64,000 bases of DNA from the NCBI GenBank assembly GCA_020747065.1, contig JAGMVK010000013.1:124001-188000 (forward strand), given 5' to 3'. Origin of the DNA: Cadophora sp. MPI-SDFR-AT-0126 (taxonomy: Eukaryota > Ascomycota > Leotiomycetes > Helotiales > Ploettnerulaceae). Under the pieces are notes generated by a model. The model was not told the origin of the DNA, did no database searches, and saw only the letters and a program-made list of their open reading frames with translations. Below are positions 11,435-21,730 of the stretch, in pieces (positions within the stretch are counted from its first letter, which is position 1; each line of letters opens with the position of its first letter). Made by a program: the position numbers and the translations under genes.

Positions 11435-12868
11435 TTAAGAATCAGCCTTCGTCTTCTTTTTTCTTGGCTTGGGCGCACTCTTCGGCGTCTCAACAGCCAA
11501 ATCCTCCTTCTCAGCCGCAGCAACCTCATCCTTTTTACTAGCCCTCTTGCGCTTCTTGTCTGGGCTCTTCTCCTTCTCAGCTGCCTTGGGTGGGACAATG
11601 CTGCTTGCGCTGGCAGGAGGTATGATAGTCTCTGGTGTTGGAGCAGCAGCTGGGGTGTTGTTCTTGCTGGCCTTGGTCTTGCGGCCGCCCTTTGCTTTAG
11701 GAGTCTTTGGGGGAGGGGTGGGCTCCTTGTCAGGCTCGCCTTCGGCATCTTCGTCGTGAAGAGCGGCAGCTGAGGCGTCACCGACGAGCTGGGCATCGGC
11801 GGTATTGTCGGCTCCAATGTTGTGCTCGTCGGCGTAGATGGCGGCTTCTTGGTCGCTCATGTCTTTGGCTTGGAGGTTGCCGCCTGTCTTGTAGGAGTGC
11901 ATGCGGGCGTTGTAGAGGCGGAGGTTGTCCTTGTAAGCGTTCGTCCAGAGCTGTATGCTATTAGAATAATCCTAGTATGAGTATAGAGAAGTAGGAAACT
12001 CACCTGTTTGTCCTCTGCAGCCATAGTCCCCCATCGACGAGTTCCCTCGGTGCTAACAGCTCCTTTGGCAAAGTCGGAACCAAGATCCTCAGCAATGATA
12101 GGACGGGCGGTTTGCATGTAGAGGAAGAAGGGAGTGAGGGGGCGTTTTGGCGCATTAGGATCATGTTGTCTCTTCTTGCGCTCCTTCTTGTCTGGTGCAT
12201 CTGCGACGACTGACTTGGCTGGACTGATGGCGCGATTCAAGTCTCCGAGACTGAGGAGAGGGTTCTGTCCCAGCTTGGCCAGAGCAGAGTCAACATCGAG
12301 GCCTGCGCCGTGTTCACCAAGGACCGCGTTTGTGTGTTTGATGTAGGCGGATGAAAGGGTTTGGATGGCATCTTGGAGAGTCGCGAGTCCGGTGACGACC
12401 TGTTCTCATATTAGTGACTGCTGAAGAAAGTAATTGATGTCCAATTCCACTCGGTGGAGCGAAGTCATTGTTCGGTCTGCGGGGTCTTGAGACCATCGCG
12501 TCAAGGAAGTAAACAATGGAAGCGCGTAGGTGCACAAGGCCGAGGAGGGGATCGCGACACGAGGTCCTCTCGGAATAGAGTCGCGACAATGTAGGAATGT
12601 CGGAATCGAGCTTGGTGAGTTGGTCCGGGGAGTGGTTGTTGAAATGTTGGGGACAGGTGAGGATGGTGGTGGTTGATGGGAGACGAGACGGGTGGACAAT
12701 GTCGATGAAATGAGATGCGCCGCTCGAGTTGACTTGAGGAGGATGAAGATGACCAGAAAGAAGAGAATTGATTCTTACCGAGTCTCTTGTGCGGACAAAG
12801 CTGTCTACGTCGATGGAAAGTGTAGCTCCCTCCTTTGGCTTCTCCTCTGGCTTCTTTGCGCGGGCCAT
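11435..12868 (-). CDS. HMG-box chromatin protein (3 exons, 333 aa)
   Basis: Exons in transcript order: 12868-12779, 12399-12004 and 11950-11435; sum 1002 nt, in frame. The start MARAKKPEEKPKEG is near-certain because the second exon joins in phase 0 after a long (379 nt) first intron ending aacag. The protein has an N-terminal acidic/helical part, a basic patch DKKERKKRQHD, then one HMG box starting at PNAPKRPLTPFFLYMQ and running through RRWGTMAAEDKQLWTNAYKD, followed by a long low-complexity tail of Ala/Pro/Lys/Glu with nuclear-localisation-like basic clusters (KKRKRASKKD, KPRKKKTK) at the C-terminus. A single HMG box with a charged tail is typical of non-sequence-specific fungal HMGB proteins that bend DNA. 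The substrate is nuclear chromatin; a mitochondrial role is not suggested. Confidence 0.92.
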
Positions 12869-13428
12869 GGTGATATTCTGTGTATGGTTATTGATGTTCA
12901 GTGGTCGTGACGCCTGTGGGTGCTGAAGTTCAGGACGAGATTTTCGAAGTTTTGGTGGGTTTGGGAGAGTTTGGGGGGGAGTGCGAGAGGTTTTTAGGGC
13001 GGGCATGCCAACTACGCCAACAGAAGCGAGGCGACAGCAGCACCACCACCAAACAGACCACCAAAAAAGATGGCTGGCAGCGCGTAATTTTGGGCTTCAC
13101 GAAAGTATATCACAATTCAGGAATTGAACAGTTGTAAGCTTCTTTGCCATATTGATTTCGTTGTTTGTTTTCAGTGTCTACAGCTCGTATCGTATTCAAG
13201 TTCTTATTTGTGTCTCTTCAGCTACTTCGCTGTCGCATCTCGCTGCCACGCCCACATCAACGCGTCAGGGTGCTGTTGTTGCGAAGTGATCGTAGGCGGG
13301 CCACCCTGCGAGAGCTTGCTACGGTTGGTGAAGGCCTCCCACGACGAAGGGCTTGAGGGCGGGGGGGTCGGTGAGGAAAGCCTGGACTCTGTAGGCAGCT
13401 GACTGCGCTGGGCGGGATTTGCGGAAGA

Positions 13429-13461
13429 GGGCAGGGCAGGGCAGGGCAGGGCAGGGCAGGC
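13429..13461. repeat. (GGGCA)n simple repeat
   Basis: About six uninterrupted copies of the pentamer GGGCA. It creates a spurious Pro-Ala-Leu-Pro-Cys peptide on the minus strand. Confidence 0.9.
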
Positions 13462-14536
13462 ATCGAAGGCTACGGTTGGTGAAGCTGGCCTGTAGCGAAG
13501 TCGGATAGAGAGGACAGAGAGACAGAAGAAGCAGGGCGGGCGGACGGTGTAAGCCCGAGATCTGTAGCTTTGCGTGCGTGGTGTGGCCTGGCCTGCCCTT
13601 TGGGTGTGGGGGTGGGAGGGGAGCATAGAGTGAGTGAGTGAGTGGTGGGCAGTAAAGCCTGGCAAACGCTCTACGGTAGGTCGATTCTAGCCTGCAGTGA
13701 AGTTTGACAGGGCATAGGTGAAGCCCAAGGAAGCATTCTAGTTGGTTGAGCTGATAGCATAGCTTAGAGCTGTCTACGGCAATCGAGTGTACCCGGAGTG
13801 ACGTTCTCCAGGGCATGTACTGTATGTCTGCTAAGGGCGGCAATAGCATAGCCTGATCCTGATCTGCCCGCCAAGGTAACTGACCATACAGCGAGAAGCA
13901 TGAACAGCATCAGTGGGTACAAGGGTCGCTAGAGGATTAGGGACACAGAAATGGAGGGGGCAGGCAGAGTCGCAGAGTTGAGGGTAGTAGGAGCTCTATT
14001 TTCTTAGTTGTGTTTGCGACATTTTGATACCCCCTGGTTCCAGCGATCTTAAAATTTTATCTTGTAGAGTCCCGACTCCAGGAGAGAGTGATCCCTGCTG
14101 TGCCGTTGCTGCTGGATTGTCGTGTGTTACCTGATCATCACAGGCTTTTGGTCTAGCCCTGATCGTCAAACAGATGCCTCCTTGTCCTTGGCCTAGAGTG
14201 CCAGAAGAACGAAGGAAATCATGAAGATCGATGATCCATATCAAGATGAATCTTATGTAAATATGTCAAAGGAGTAAGATCACAAAACTGGCTATTTTCT
14301 GGCGCTATTACGGAGGGATGTTCAGCATAAATAGAAGTATCCCTCCAAACAACGGCTCCAGACAGACGCCTTTTCTCCGTCCACCTCCAACGAAACAGGG
14401 CTTCCTCAGTCCTGTCTCAAACTTCATTCTGGCGGTGTACCCAGCTTCGCTCAACATTTTGCTCGCCGCCCCAAGCATAGAACTCAAACCGTGTCCGACC
14501 CTGTCCGTTCAGGGTCACCCGCCCAAGACATTACTT

Positions 14537-14556
14537 GCCTGCCTGCCTGCCTGCCT
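14537..14556. repeat. (CCTG)n simple repeat
   Basis: About five copies of a GCCT/CCTG tetranucleotide, with no other feature nearby. Confidence 0.85.
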
Positions 14557-15083
14557 CCCGACCATCCCGAGCTTCCGCCCGCGCTGTGGCTCCAGCTCTG
14601 GCAAGTCAGCTGCAGCTGCAGCTTCAGCATCTCATCAGCGCTCGACAGCACGATGGTTTGAAGTAACAGACTGCTTTGGGCAACTGTTAAGGTAAAAGAA
14701 AATGAAAATGAGTTATTCAAGGACTCCAGGACGGCGGTCCAGTGACCGAAATACGTGACTGCCGCTATTGTTAAAGATAAGTATTGACTGCTTTCATAAA
14801 CGGGTCATGTCTTCCGCCCGGGTGAGACATACTCTGAAGTCACCACACGCTTCAAGTATTTCCAAAAAGTGAGGCTATTGATCGTGATCGTGCTTCACTC
14901 GCTCTCTGTACGACATCAGTCGCTCAGCTCACTCATCACATTTCTCTTGGCACTCATCATCCCCTCTCGAACCCGCATGAAACACTTGGCTTATTTTAAC
15001 CCCACCATCCCAAATCTTCCTCGAGAGAGCTTCAAGCTTCATCACATTCCAACAAACAACAACAACCAAACTACAACGCAATC

Positions 15084-18000
15084 ATGCCTTCCTACAGCTC
15101 TACAACGCTGTTGATAACAGTAGCTGTCGTGCTTATCTTTGCACGACCAGCTCAAGCCTTTGGAGCTGGAAATATTGCTTCAGTTGCCAAAATAGAGGGG
15201 TTAAATTGTCCGATGCTTCCGTTCCTGAAGCTCACAGCATCTGCTAACTATTTCCAGGGCGCCATGGAGATATCGAAGATACCCTTCTGAATTTGCTGAT
15301 GTCGCGGGCGGCGGGTGGAAAGAAATTCGACAAGATGTCGGTGGCTAGAGTTTATTTTGGAAACTGGTTAAGGGATTACTGTAAGTTAGCTTACGCGGTC
15401 GGGATCTATCCATGCTAACATCTCTTACACAGCCCAAGCTATCGATGTCGGTACTGTCAAATACGTCTCTGCGGAGGCTATTCGCATTTTATTGTGGGTT
15501 CTTGGATTCATGACATTTGGATTCGGTACCAAGGAATTCGAAGTCACAACCGAACGTCTTGGTTGCTACCGTCCCGAAGACCACATCGACAACCCAAAGG
15601 ACTACGCTGATAATATCGATGCCACACAATATGATCGTAGACTTCGCGGTCCGGTTGACGAACGGGTCGAGTTGGCCATTGATCCATATACTGGTCTCAA
15701 GAACTACATCGCAAATGAGCGTGCCGGTTGCATGACCTCTGCCCTTCATGTTCGCAGACTCTTCGGTCGATGCATTCAACTTGGCAGATCATACAACCGC
15801 AGCAGAAATAAGGATGAGCTTTACGAGTCTCTTCGTTTGTTGGGAACTGGTCTTCATTGCTTGGAAGGTAAGTTGCTCAGTTCGTCAAAGTGACTTGGCT
15901 GACATCTTAGATTACTCTGCGCACAGCAACTATACGGAATTGGCTTTGATCGAAATGGGCGAGCGCGATATCTTCCCTCACGTCGGTCGCCGAACAAAGA
16001 TGCGTCTTCAAGGTGCACGCAGCGAGGTGTACCCAATCGTCACTGGTACATTCGGCGGCGTTGATTTCCTCCATTCAGTTATGGGTGAGGTATCCGACAA
16101 GGCTACACAGAGCGAGATTCAAGAACTCGAGGGTACTATCCAACAACAAGCTGGTGGAGACACCAGCCTACTCCAAGACCTTCTCGACAAGATCCCGAAG
16201 GGCATCTTTGGCGACAAAGATGAAGCAGGAAAGGCCGAGGAGCTCAAGATGAATGCAACTAATGCTCAGATGAACCAAACCCGCGTATCTCCCCGAGAGC
16301 CTGAAGAATTCACGATCCAGATGCAAGAAATTGCAAAGGAGATTAAGCCGATCATGGCGTGGCATGACGAGGTTATGCTTTCCATCACCGAAGCTATTGA
16401 GAAGATCCCAATGCTTCCCGAACTCATTGAACAGCTTGAGGGACAGGTCAACATGTTTGTTTTCTCCTTGATCGCTCCATTCGTCCTACCTATCATCAGT
16501 CAGATCAAGAATGAGTTGAATACTGGTTCTTCGGAGATCATTCAGAGCAGTAAGGACAAGCAGTTAATCGTCTTCCACGATGACGAGTGCTCTGATCCTA
16601 CTCATTCCATGCTTTCGAAGGATCATTTCTCCAATGTAAGTCAGAACACCACAGGCCTTGAGCACCACTGACAACATCAGGTTCTCAATGAGCCAGCTGG
16701 AAAGATTGCCTCCCAAGTCCTCAAGTGGGTCGTCCCACAAATCATTGAATGCATGGATGATGAGCGAACCGACGTCGACCGTACCATCAACCGCATCATC
16801 GCTGGTGTCTTCCACCATCCGGCTCAACGTAACGCAGGCGAGGATGGAGCTTCAGATGGCCGCCGCCTCATGTTTCAAGTTGTCGAGCAATGGTGGCAGT
16901 CACAAGGACGCAATCAAGACGAGCTTCGTCGACAACTCAGCCGGAACGGTGTTATGAACGGAGAGAACCACAAGCCAGGAGTTCAAGACTCCGGGCACGG
17001 TTGCTGCAAGCCTCTGGGTATGGCAAAGTCTTCTGGTGGCGCATCTGGTACCGCTGCAGGCGGACTGATGGGTGGTATCCAATCTGCTTTAGGCGGTAAA
17101 TCTTCTGGAGGGTATGGCGGCTCGTCTGGTGGGTTTGGAGGTTCTGGTGGCTATGGAGGCGGTCAAAATCAGGTCGTCAATCAGGGAATTAGCAACTTTG
17201 CCAGTGAAGCAGCTGGAGGTGGAGCTCTAGGCGGTATCGTCGGTGCTCTCGCGGGTGGCCTCGGAGGATCTCTTCTCAGTGGTGCATTTGGTGGATCTGA
17301 TGAGCCAGAGACCAAGCAATACAAGCAGCAGGGCTACAATTCCTCGGGTGACTATCAAAAGACCACCACGGAGTACGGACGCAGCGGCAACCAATACGCT
17401 CAAGCAGAGTACACCCAGACTCAGCGACACGACGGGGGGCGTCAGACAGAATATTCACGCTACGAGCAAAATGAGCACGGAGGAAGTCGCTTCGAGCAAC
17501 GCCGAGAGGAACGCCCCCAAGGTGGAAGTTACGAGCAATCTGAGCGTCAAGAGTATGGCTATGGAGGAGGCGGGTACCAAGAACCACCCAGACAGCAATA
17601 CGGCCAACCAGCTCGACAAGAATATGGTGGTTACCAAGAGCCACCTCGACAAGAATATGGCGTCCCAGGCGGATTTCCGGGCGGTGGGTACGAAGAGCCT
17701 CCCCGCCAGCAATATGGTCAACCTCAGCGTGAGGAATATGGTGGCACCCGGGGCTATAGTGGACAGCCACAATATGGGGCTGGTAATGAAGCAGGCTGGG
17801 GACAACCCGAGCGTCGCAATTCCAGAGGCAGTCGCAATAGCAGCAAGGAGCGAAAGCGAGGGGGTCGTCGCAACAAGAGCCCTGATAGCGATGAGGAGAA
17901 GAAGCATCGGAGACGCAATAAGAGTCCAGATAGCGATGATGAGCGTAAGCAGTATGGAGGTCAGTACAGACGTAATAAGAGCCCTGATAGCGATGAGGAG

Positions 18001-18117
18001 AAGAAGCAGCGCAGACGTCATAAGTCGAGGGATAGGAGTGGGAGTAGAGAGCGGAGAGGCAGCAATGAGTATGGTGGGGGCCGAAGGGGAAGTAACGAGT
18101 ATGAGAGACGTTGGTAG
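15084..18117 (+). CDS. het-C: Het-C-type heterokaryon incompatibility protein (5 exons, 947 aa)
   Basis: Exons 15084-15207, 15258-15380, 15433-15867, 15911-16635 and 16681-18117; sum 2844 nt, in frame. Intron 1 has a weak donor (GTCCGA), but joining restores IEGLNWRHGDIEDTLL, a signature of the family. The N-terminus (LLITVAVVLIFARPAQAFGAG) is a signal peptide. The conserved block follows (KKFDKMSVARVYFGNWLRDY, LLWVLGFMTFGFGT, YRPEDHIDNPKDYAD), then an alpha-helical region and a Gly-rich stretch (about residues 660-770). Length matches Neurospora HET-C (roughly 970 aa). In Neurospora, different het-C alleles trigger cell death on hyphal fusion. The last ~110 residues are unusual: QEPPRQQYG-type repeats, then three copies of RNKSPDSDEEK in a basic, RS-like tail. 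The allele-specificity domain cannot be assigned without other alleles. Confidence 0.92.
17875..18010 (+). repeat. In-frame repeats coding RNKSPDSDEEK in the het-C tail
   Basis: Three near-identical copies of a segment coding NKSPDSDEE/DDE-K with flanking Arg-rich spacers lie close together at the C-terminal end of the het-C gene. Copies differ by a few silent or conservative changes, which suggests local duplication. Upstream, PPRQ-(Q/E)-YG units repeat at about 17580-17750. Confidence 0.8.
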
Positions 18118-20451
18118 ATGGGCTTGAATGACGCGACAAGGATGTGACGAGACGACTATGGCCGGCTGAGATGGGCTGGATTGGGGTACGGCTCGGCTGT
18201 CGTTGGCTGATTTAGGGGTATATCCTCGTTTTTGGCATCAAGGATAACCGATGATTTCCATCTTGTTAATAGCCTGCTTTCTCATGTATGCGCTGCTTTC
18301 AGATCCGATATGAGATCTCTGCACTCCTGTTACCGAGCTACATACACTCAGACAGGGCCTGAAATAAAAGTTTATTAGACATTGCGATCCGCATCAGCTA
18401 GCTAGTAGCTACTCTACAAAAGCAACGTCAAGCAATGTGTCCGTAAGAACTGTACTGTGGCTATTTGACTTGCCTGTCTGACTAGCATTGCCTACTGTCA
18501 TCAATGAAAGGCAATGGTCAATGGATCAAGACATAGAAGAGCCTCTGTTGTGATTCCCGTCCCCAGAGGGGAATTTAGCCAAGTGGTTCTTTGTGACTTA
18601 GCAACAAGCTGCCTTGCAGCAGTCAACAAGTTCCTGCCCTGGTAGGCACTGGATGTCTTTCGATTTTCGGAATCTTGCCGTGAATAGTCCGGCAAGAGGA
18701 ACTGTATAAGTGATTCCTTGGTTGAATAGTCAGAGATGGAGAAATAAGAAATGCAATCAGAGAAGTGGGAAATTGCTGTATAGAAGAAGGCTCAGGAAAA
18801 TAGGAAAATATAGGACCAGACCAGCGAGCACGACGACGGCGGTGTGGACAGTGTGTCCCATGTGAAACCTGCTTCAATTTCAGAATCTATTACTCGTTGA
18901 TTTCGACTCCCGTTCATTGGAGCAAAGGACTTTATGAACCGTGATTTTCACTATCCGCTGGCTATGAAGACATTGTCCCAGACTTGATCTTGGAAATTTG
19001 GAAGGTGGCAGTAGGCGAGGCATCTGACAGCAAGAGATTCATCATCGCGGATGCACGTAGAGACAGGTAAGTTAGGCCCACATAAGAAAAAAGGAAGAAG
19101 AAGAAGAAGAAGAAGAAGAAGAAGAAGAAGAAGACGGCCACGCGAGAGACGAAGTCTCAGAATTACTCTGGAACTTTGAGGACTTGTATAGATTCCTTAG
19201 TCAAGTCGATTTCCCTGTATGACCATCGAGTCTATCATTTCATATGTCTGTTACCTGGACTCGAAGTTTCTCTAGATTCTCATAGCTTATTATACATTGT
19301 TGAAACCTCCAGCAGGAAGTAAACAACATTGAGCTTGTGTGTAGATGGTGATATGATTCTCCCCTGGCCAATCAAGTAGATATTCGGTCTGTAGACAAGT
19401 TTTATAACTCGTGTTATCCGAAGCCATTATTCCTAAGGCGCAGGTTCGTTCAATGGCCGGTGGACTTTTGCGATACCTATTCGCAGGCTATTATCCCCAA
19501 ACTTGAAGCCTCACTGTAAACAAAACAACTCGCTTCCAATTATGCTGCTCGCAGGCGCAAGGAGGAGCACAAGAAATGCGTCCTTTTGCAGCTTGATTGG
19601 GATCAGACTCCTCGAGACTCTAATTACCGCCTCAAAGCAAATAAAAGCCTGGCAGAAGTTAAGTTGTTGTGCTGTTGTTCGATATACCCGAATCATGAGT
19701 ATTGAGACACGCTGTGGGGTTGAAAAAAATAAACGCCCAACTCCACTGTAAATGGACTGTGCTTTTCCTCGGAGTCCACTAAATTACCAACGGTAGAGTG
19801 CGGAGGGGCATCCTAGAGTGACCAATAATTCCTACGACATTGCAACAGATGCATTGATTCTAAGCTGGGCATAATTACACTGGGGATGGCTTCATGTGGT
19901 ACTCGACTTCAGGGAGACATGCGCCATGGTCCCAGTGTGTGACAGGCTACTACGGGGTGCTGAGTTAGGGAAAGGGCGCCCGCCTAAGACTTCGCTGCGC
20001 ACGAGTTCCACTTCCCCACGGTGGCCCCATGGGGTCAGTCAGAGTGGGGCGCTATCATCGACGACCTCCTTTGACATTAACAGAATGCTTTCATCATATT
20101 CAATGGGTTCAATTGAGAGAGATAGAACAATAGATTCGACAGTATGATTGTATCAGGAAGCTATGTATGGACTGTTGACTGCACCCTCACAAGCAATTGA
20201 TCTCGAGAAGAAGGGGGTTTGTGTTGGATCATGCAACCAAGAAAACAGACCCACTTTCTCCGAGTGAGGGGGTGGATCTGGTTGGCCCGGAAGAAGCGCG
20301 CTACTGTAAGCAAGCTAGTCTCCGTGTCTCTCCAGCCCAGCATTCCGCACCTCTCGTTTCTGTCCTTCCATCCTTTCCATCCTCCTGCAAAAAAAATCTG
20401 TCCATCATCCAAACTTCCACTCCCTCATCTCCAATTCCATCAGCTATCATC
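18118..20451. other. Intergenic region with a GAA microsatellite
   Basis: No gene is supported. The only distinct element is a GAA run at 19094-19134. The final ~150 bases before 20452 are C/T-rich and are the likely ATP9 promoter and 5' UTR. A tRNA-like A box (tagccaagtgg near 18577) has no matching B box. Confidence 0.45.
19094..19134. repeat. (GAA)n microsatellite
   Basis: About 13 uninterrupted GAA units between het-C and ATP9; likely length-polymorphic. Confidence 0.9.
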
Positions 20452-21198
20452 ATGAACTCCATCGCTCAGCTCACTGCCCGCTCGGCACGCCTCAATGGCG
20501 CCTCTGCTCTGCGCCAGGCAAACCCAATTGCTCGTCGGGCTTTCACAAATGGTAAGCTCGTTCTCAACAGCTCTGCTCTCCTGAGCTCCAGCTCCAGCTC
20601 CCATCCTTGGCACACCGAAACAGCCAGCTAACACATGTTCAACAACAGGTCCATCGACCTCAATGTCCCGCTTCCAAGCTCCTGCTAAGAACAGCGGCCT
20701 CCTGATGAGCCGTACCATGCTCCGCAACACCTGCCAGAACATCACCCGCAACCAAACGCGCGGCGTTGCTGATGTCGCTGTTGGAGCTGCTATTCTCGGT
20801 GCCGGAAAGCTCATTGGAGCTGGTGTCGCTGCTGCTGGTCTTATTGTAAGTTACCTTTGGATTATACCGCTCCATTGCATTGAATCGGAGCTGTTGAACG
20901 CCGTCACATAAACAAGTACACCTCGTCGTGTTTTGGTCATCAATGCTCTGCTTCAAACGGCTCCTCCCATCAATTGCCCTTCACAATTCTACACATTCGA
21001 CGAACTTTAGTGCTAATCCCCACCAAGGGTGCAGGAACTGGTATCGGAACGGTGTTCGGCTCCCTCATCACTGGTGTCGCCCGCAACCCATCCATGCGAG
21101 GTCAACTCTTCTCCTACGCCATTCTGGGTTTCGCTTTCGCCGAAGCCACTGGACTCTTCGCCCTCATGGTGTCCTTCTTGATTCTGTTCGCCATGTAA
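20452..21198 (+). CDS. atp9: Mitochondrial ATP synthase subunit c precursor (3 exons, 155 aa)
   Basis: Exons 20452-20551, 20649-20845 and 21028-21198; sum 468 nt, in frame. The N-terminal ~70 residues are rich in Arg, Ser and Ala with few acids ([25 protein letters not shown]), a mitochondrial targeting leader. The mature part begins near [20 protein letters not shown] and has two hydrophobic helices joined by the polar loop [12 protein letters not shown]. The second helix carries the proton-binding acid in [20 protein letters not shown] (the Glu in AFAEA). Subunit c forms the rotor ring of F0 in the inner membrane. In Pezizomycotina the gene is nuclear, as here. Leader length and loop fit the family well. 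Confidence 0.97.
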
Positions 21199-21730
21199 AT
21201 GGCCTACTGTATTACCATACTACGTACACTTGAGGGCTGGTGACGGGGTGGATAGATTGGATGGAGGATGGTTGATGGATCATAGCTTGCCTGCATGCGT
21301 GCATGGCGAATAGAAAAAAGCTTTTGCCATTGTGTACAATAAATGGAATTTGCAAAGACTAGACAACTCCGCTTTATACCTGAATTTGTATTTTGAGATG
21401 ATTAATGCTGTAACTAGCTGTAAGTTTTTGGTTACTTTTCTATTCTTGGCTCGGCTCAAGTAGCCCGAGTGATCCGAGAAAGCCCGAGAGGTCACACGAT
21501 GGAATGTGTCAATGTTGCGGATGTCTTCTAAACTTCAAGACGACACATTTCATGTTCTGATCATTTGAGCGCACAGAGACATTCCCGTCCAGCTGTGCTG
21601 AGGGCTCACCCTAGTCTGGTACAATGGGAGAGCAGCCAATGGTTGGTCGTCCAAGTCGAATTTGGTAAAGTCCTAGACATCAATCGAGAATATCCAAGAC
21701 GGGGTATATATGTATAAGTGACAGCTTAAA
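21199..21730. other. Intergenic gap between ATP9 and the ankyrin-CorA gene
   Basis: The two genes are convergent. Nothing beyond 3' UTR sequence is evident; no RNA gene or long repeat was seen. Confidence 0.4.

Larger units (their letters stand above)
12869..15083. other. Intergenic region with simple repeats
   Basis: No gene is supported over 2.2 kb. Frames of up to 176 codons near 13.2-13.85 kb are produced by GC-rich simple sequence (Pro/Ala/Leu-rich translations) and are not believed. A GGGCA run lies at 13429-13461 and a CCTG tetranucleotide run near 14537-14556. The segment before 15084 is rich in C and A, as in fungal promoters, and is the likely het-C promoter. Confidence 0.45.

Noticed and set aside
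12314..13006. 230-codon minus-strand ORF over HMG gene intron 1
   Set aside because: It covers exon 1 and the 379-nt intron in a different frame. The composition is low-complexity and the HMG model is fully in phase without it.
13222..13849. Overlapping minus-strand frames of 147 and 176 codons
   Set aside because: Translations are Pro/Ala/Leu/Arg-rich and driven by the GGGCA simple repeat and GC-rich sequence; no domain, no splice pattern.
17276..18139. Long antisense and out-of-frame ORFs over the het-C tail (287 and 294 codons)
   Set aside because: They are shadows of the repetitive Gly/Arg/Ser-coding exon. The het-C frame explains the region and is in phase with four upstream exons.
18570..18630. 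tRNA-like A box (tagccaagtgg)
   Set aside because: No B box (GGTTCGANTCC) at a proper distance and no cloverleaf could be drawn.
20928..21233. 101-codon ORF overlapping ATP9 intron 2 and exon 3
   Set aside because: Out-of-frame shadow of the ATP9 coding exon.
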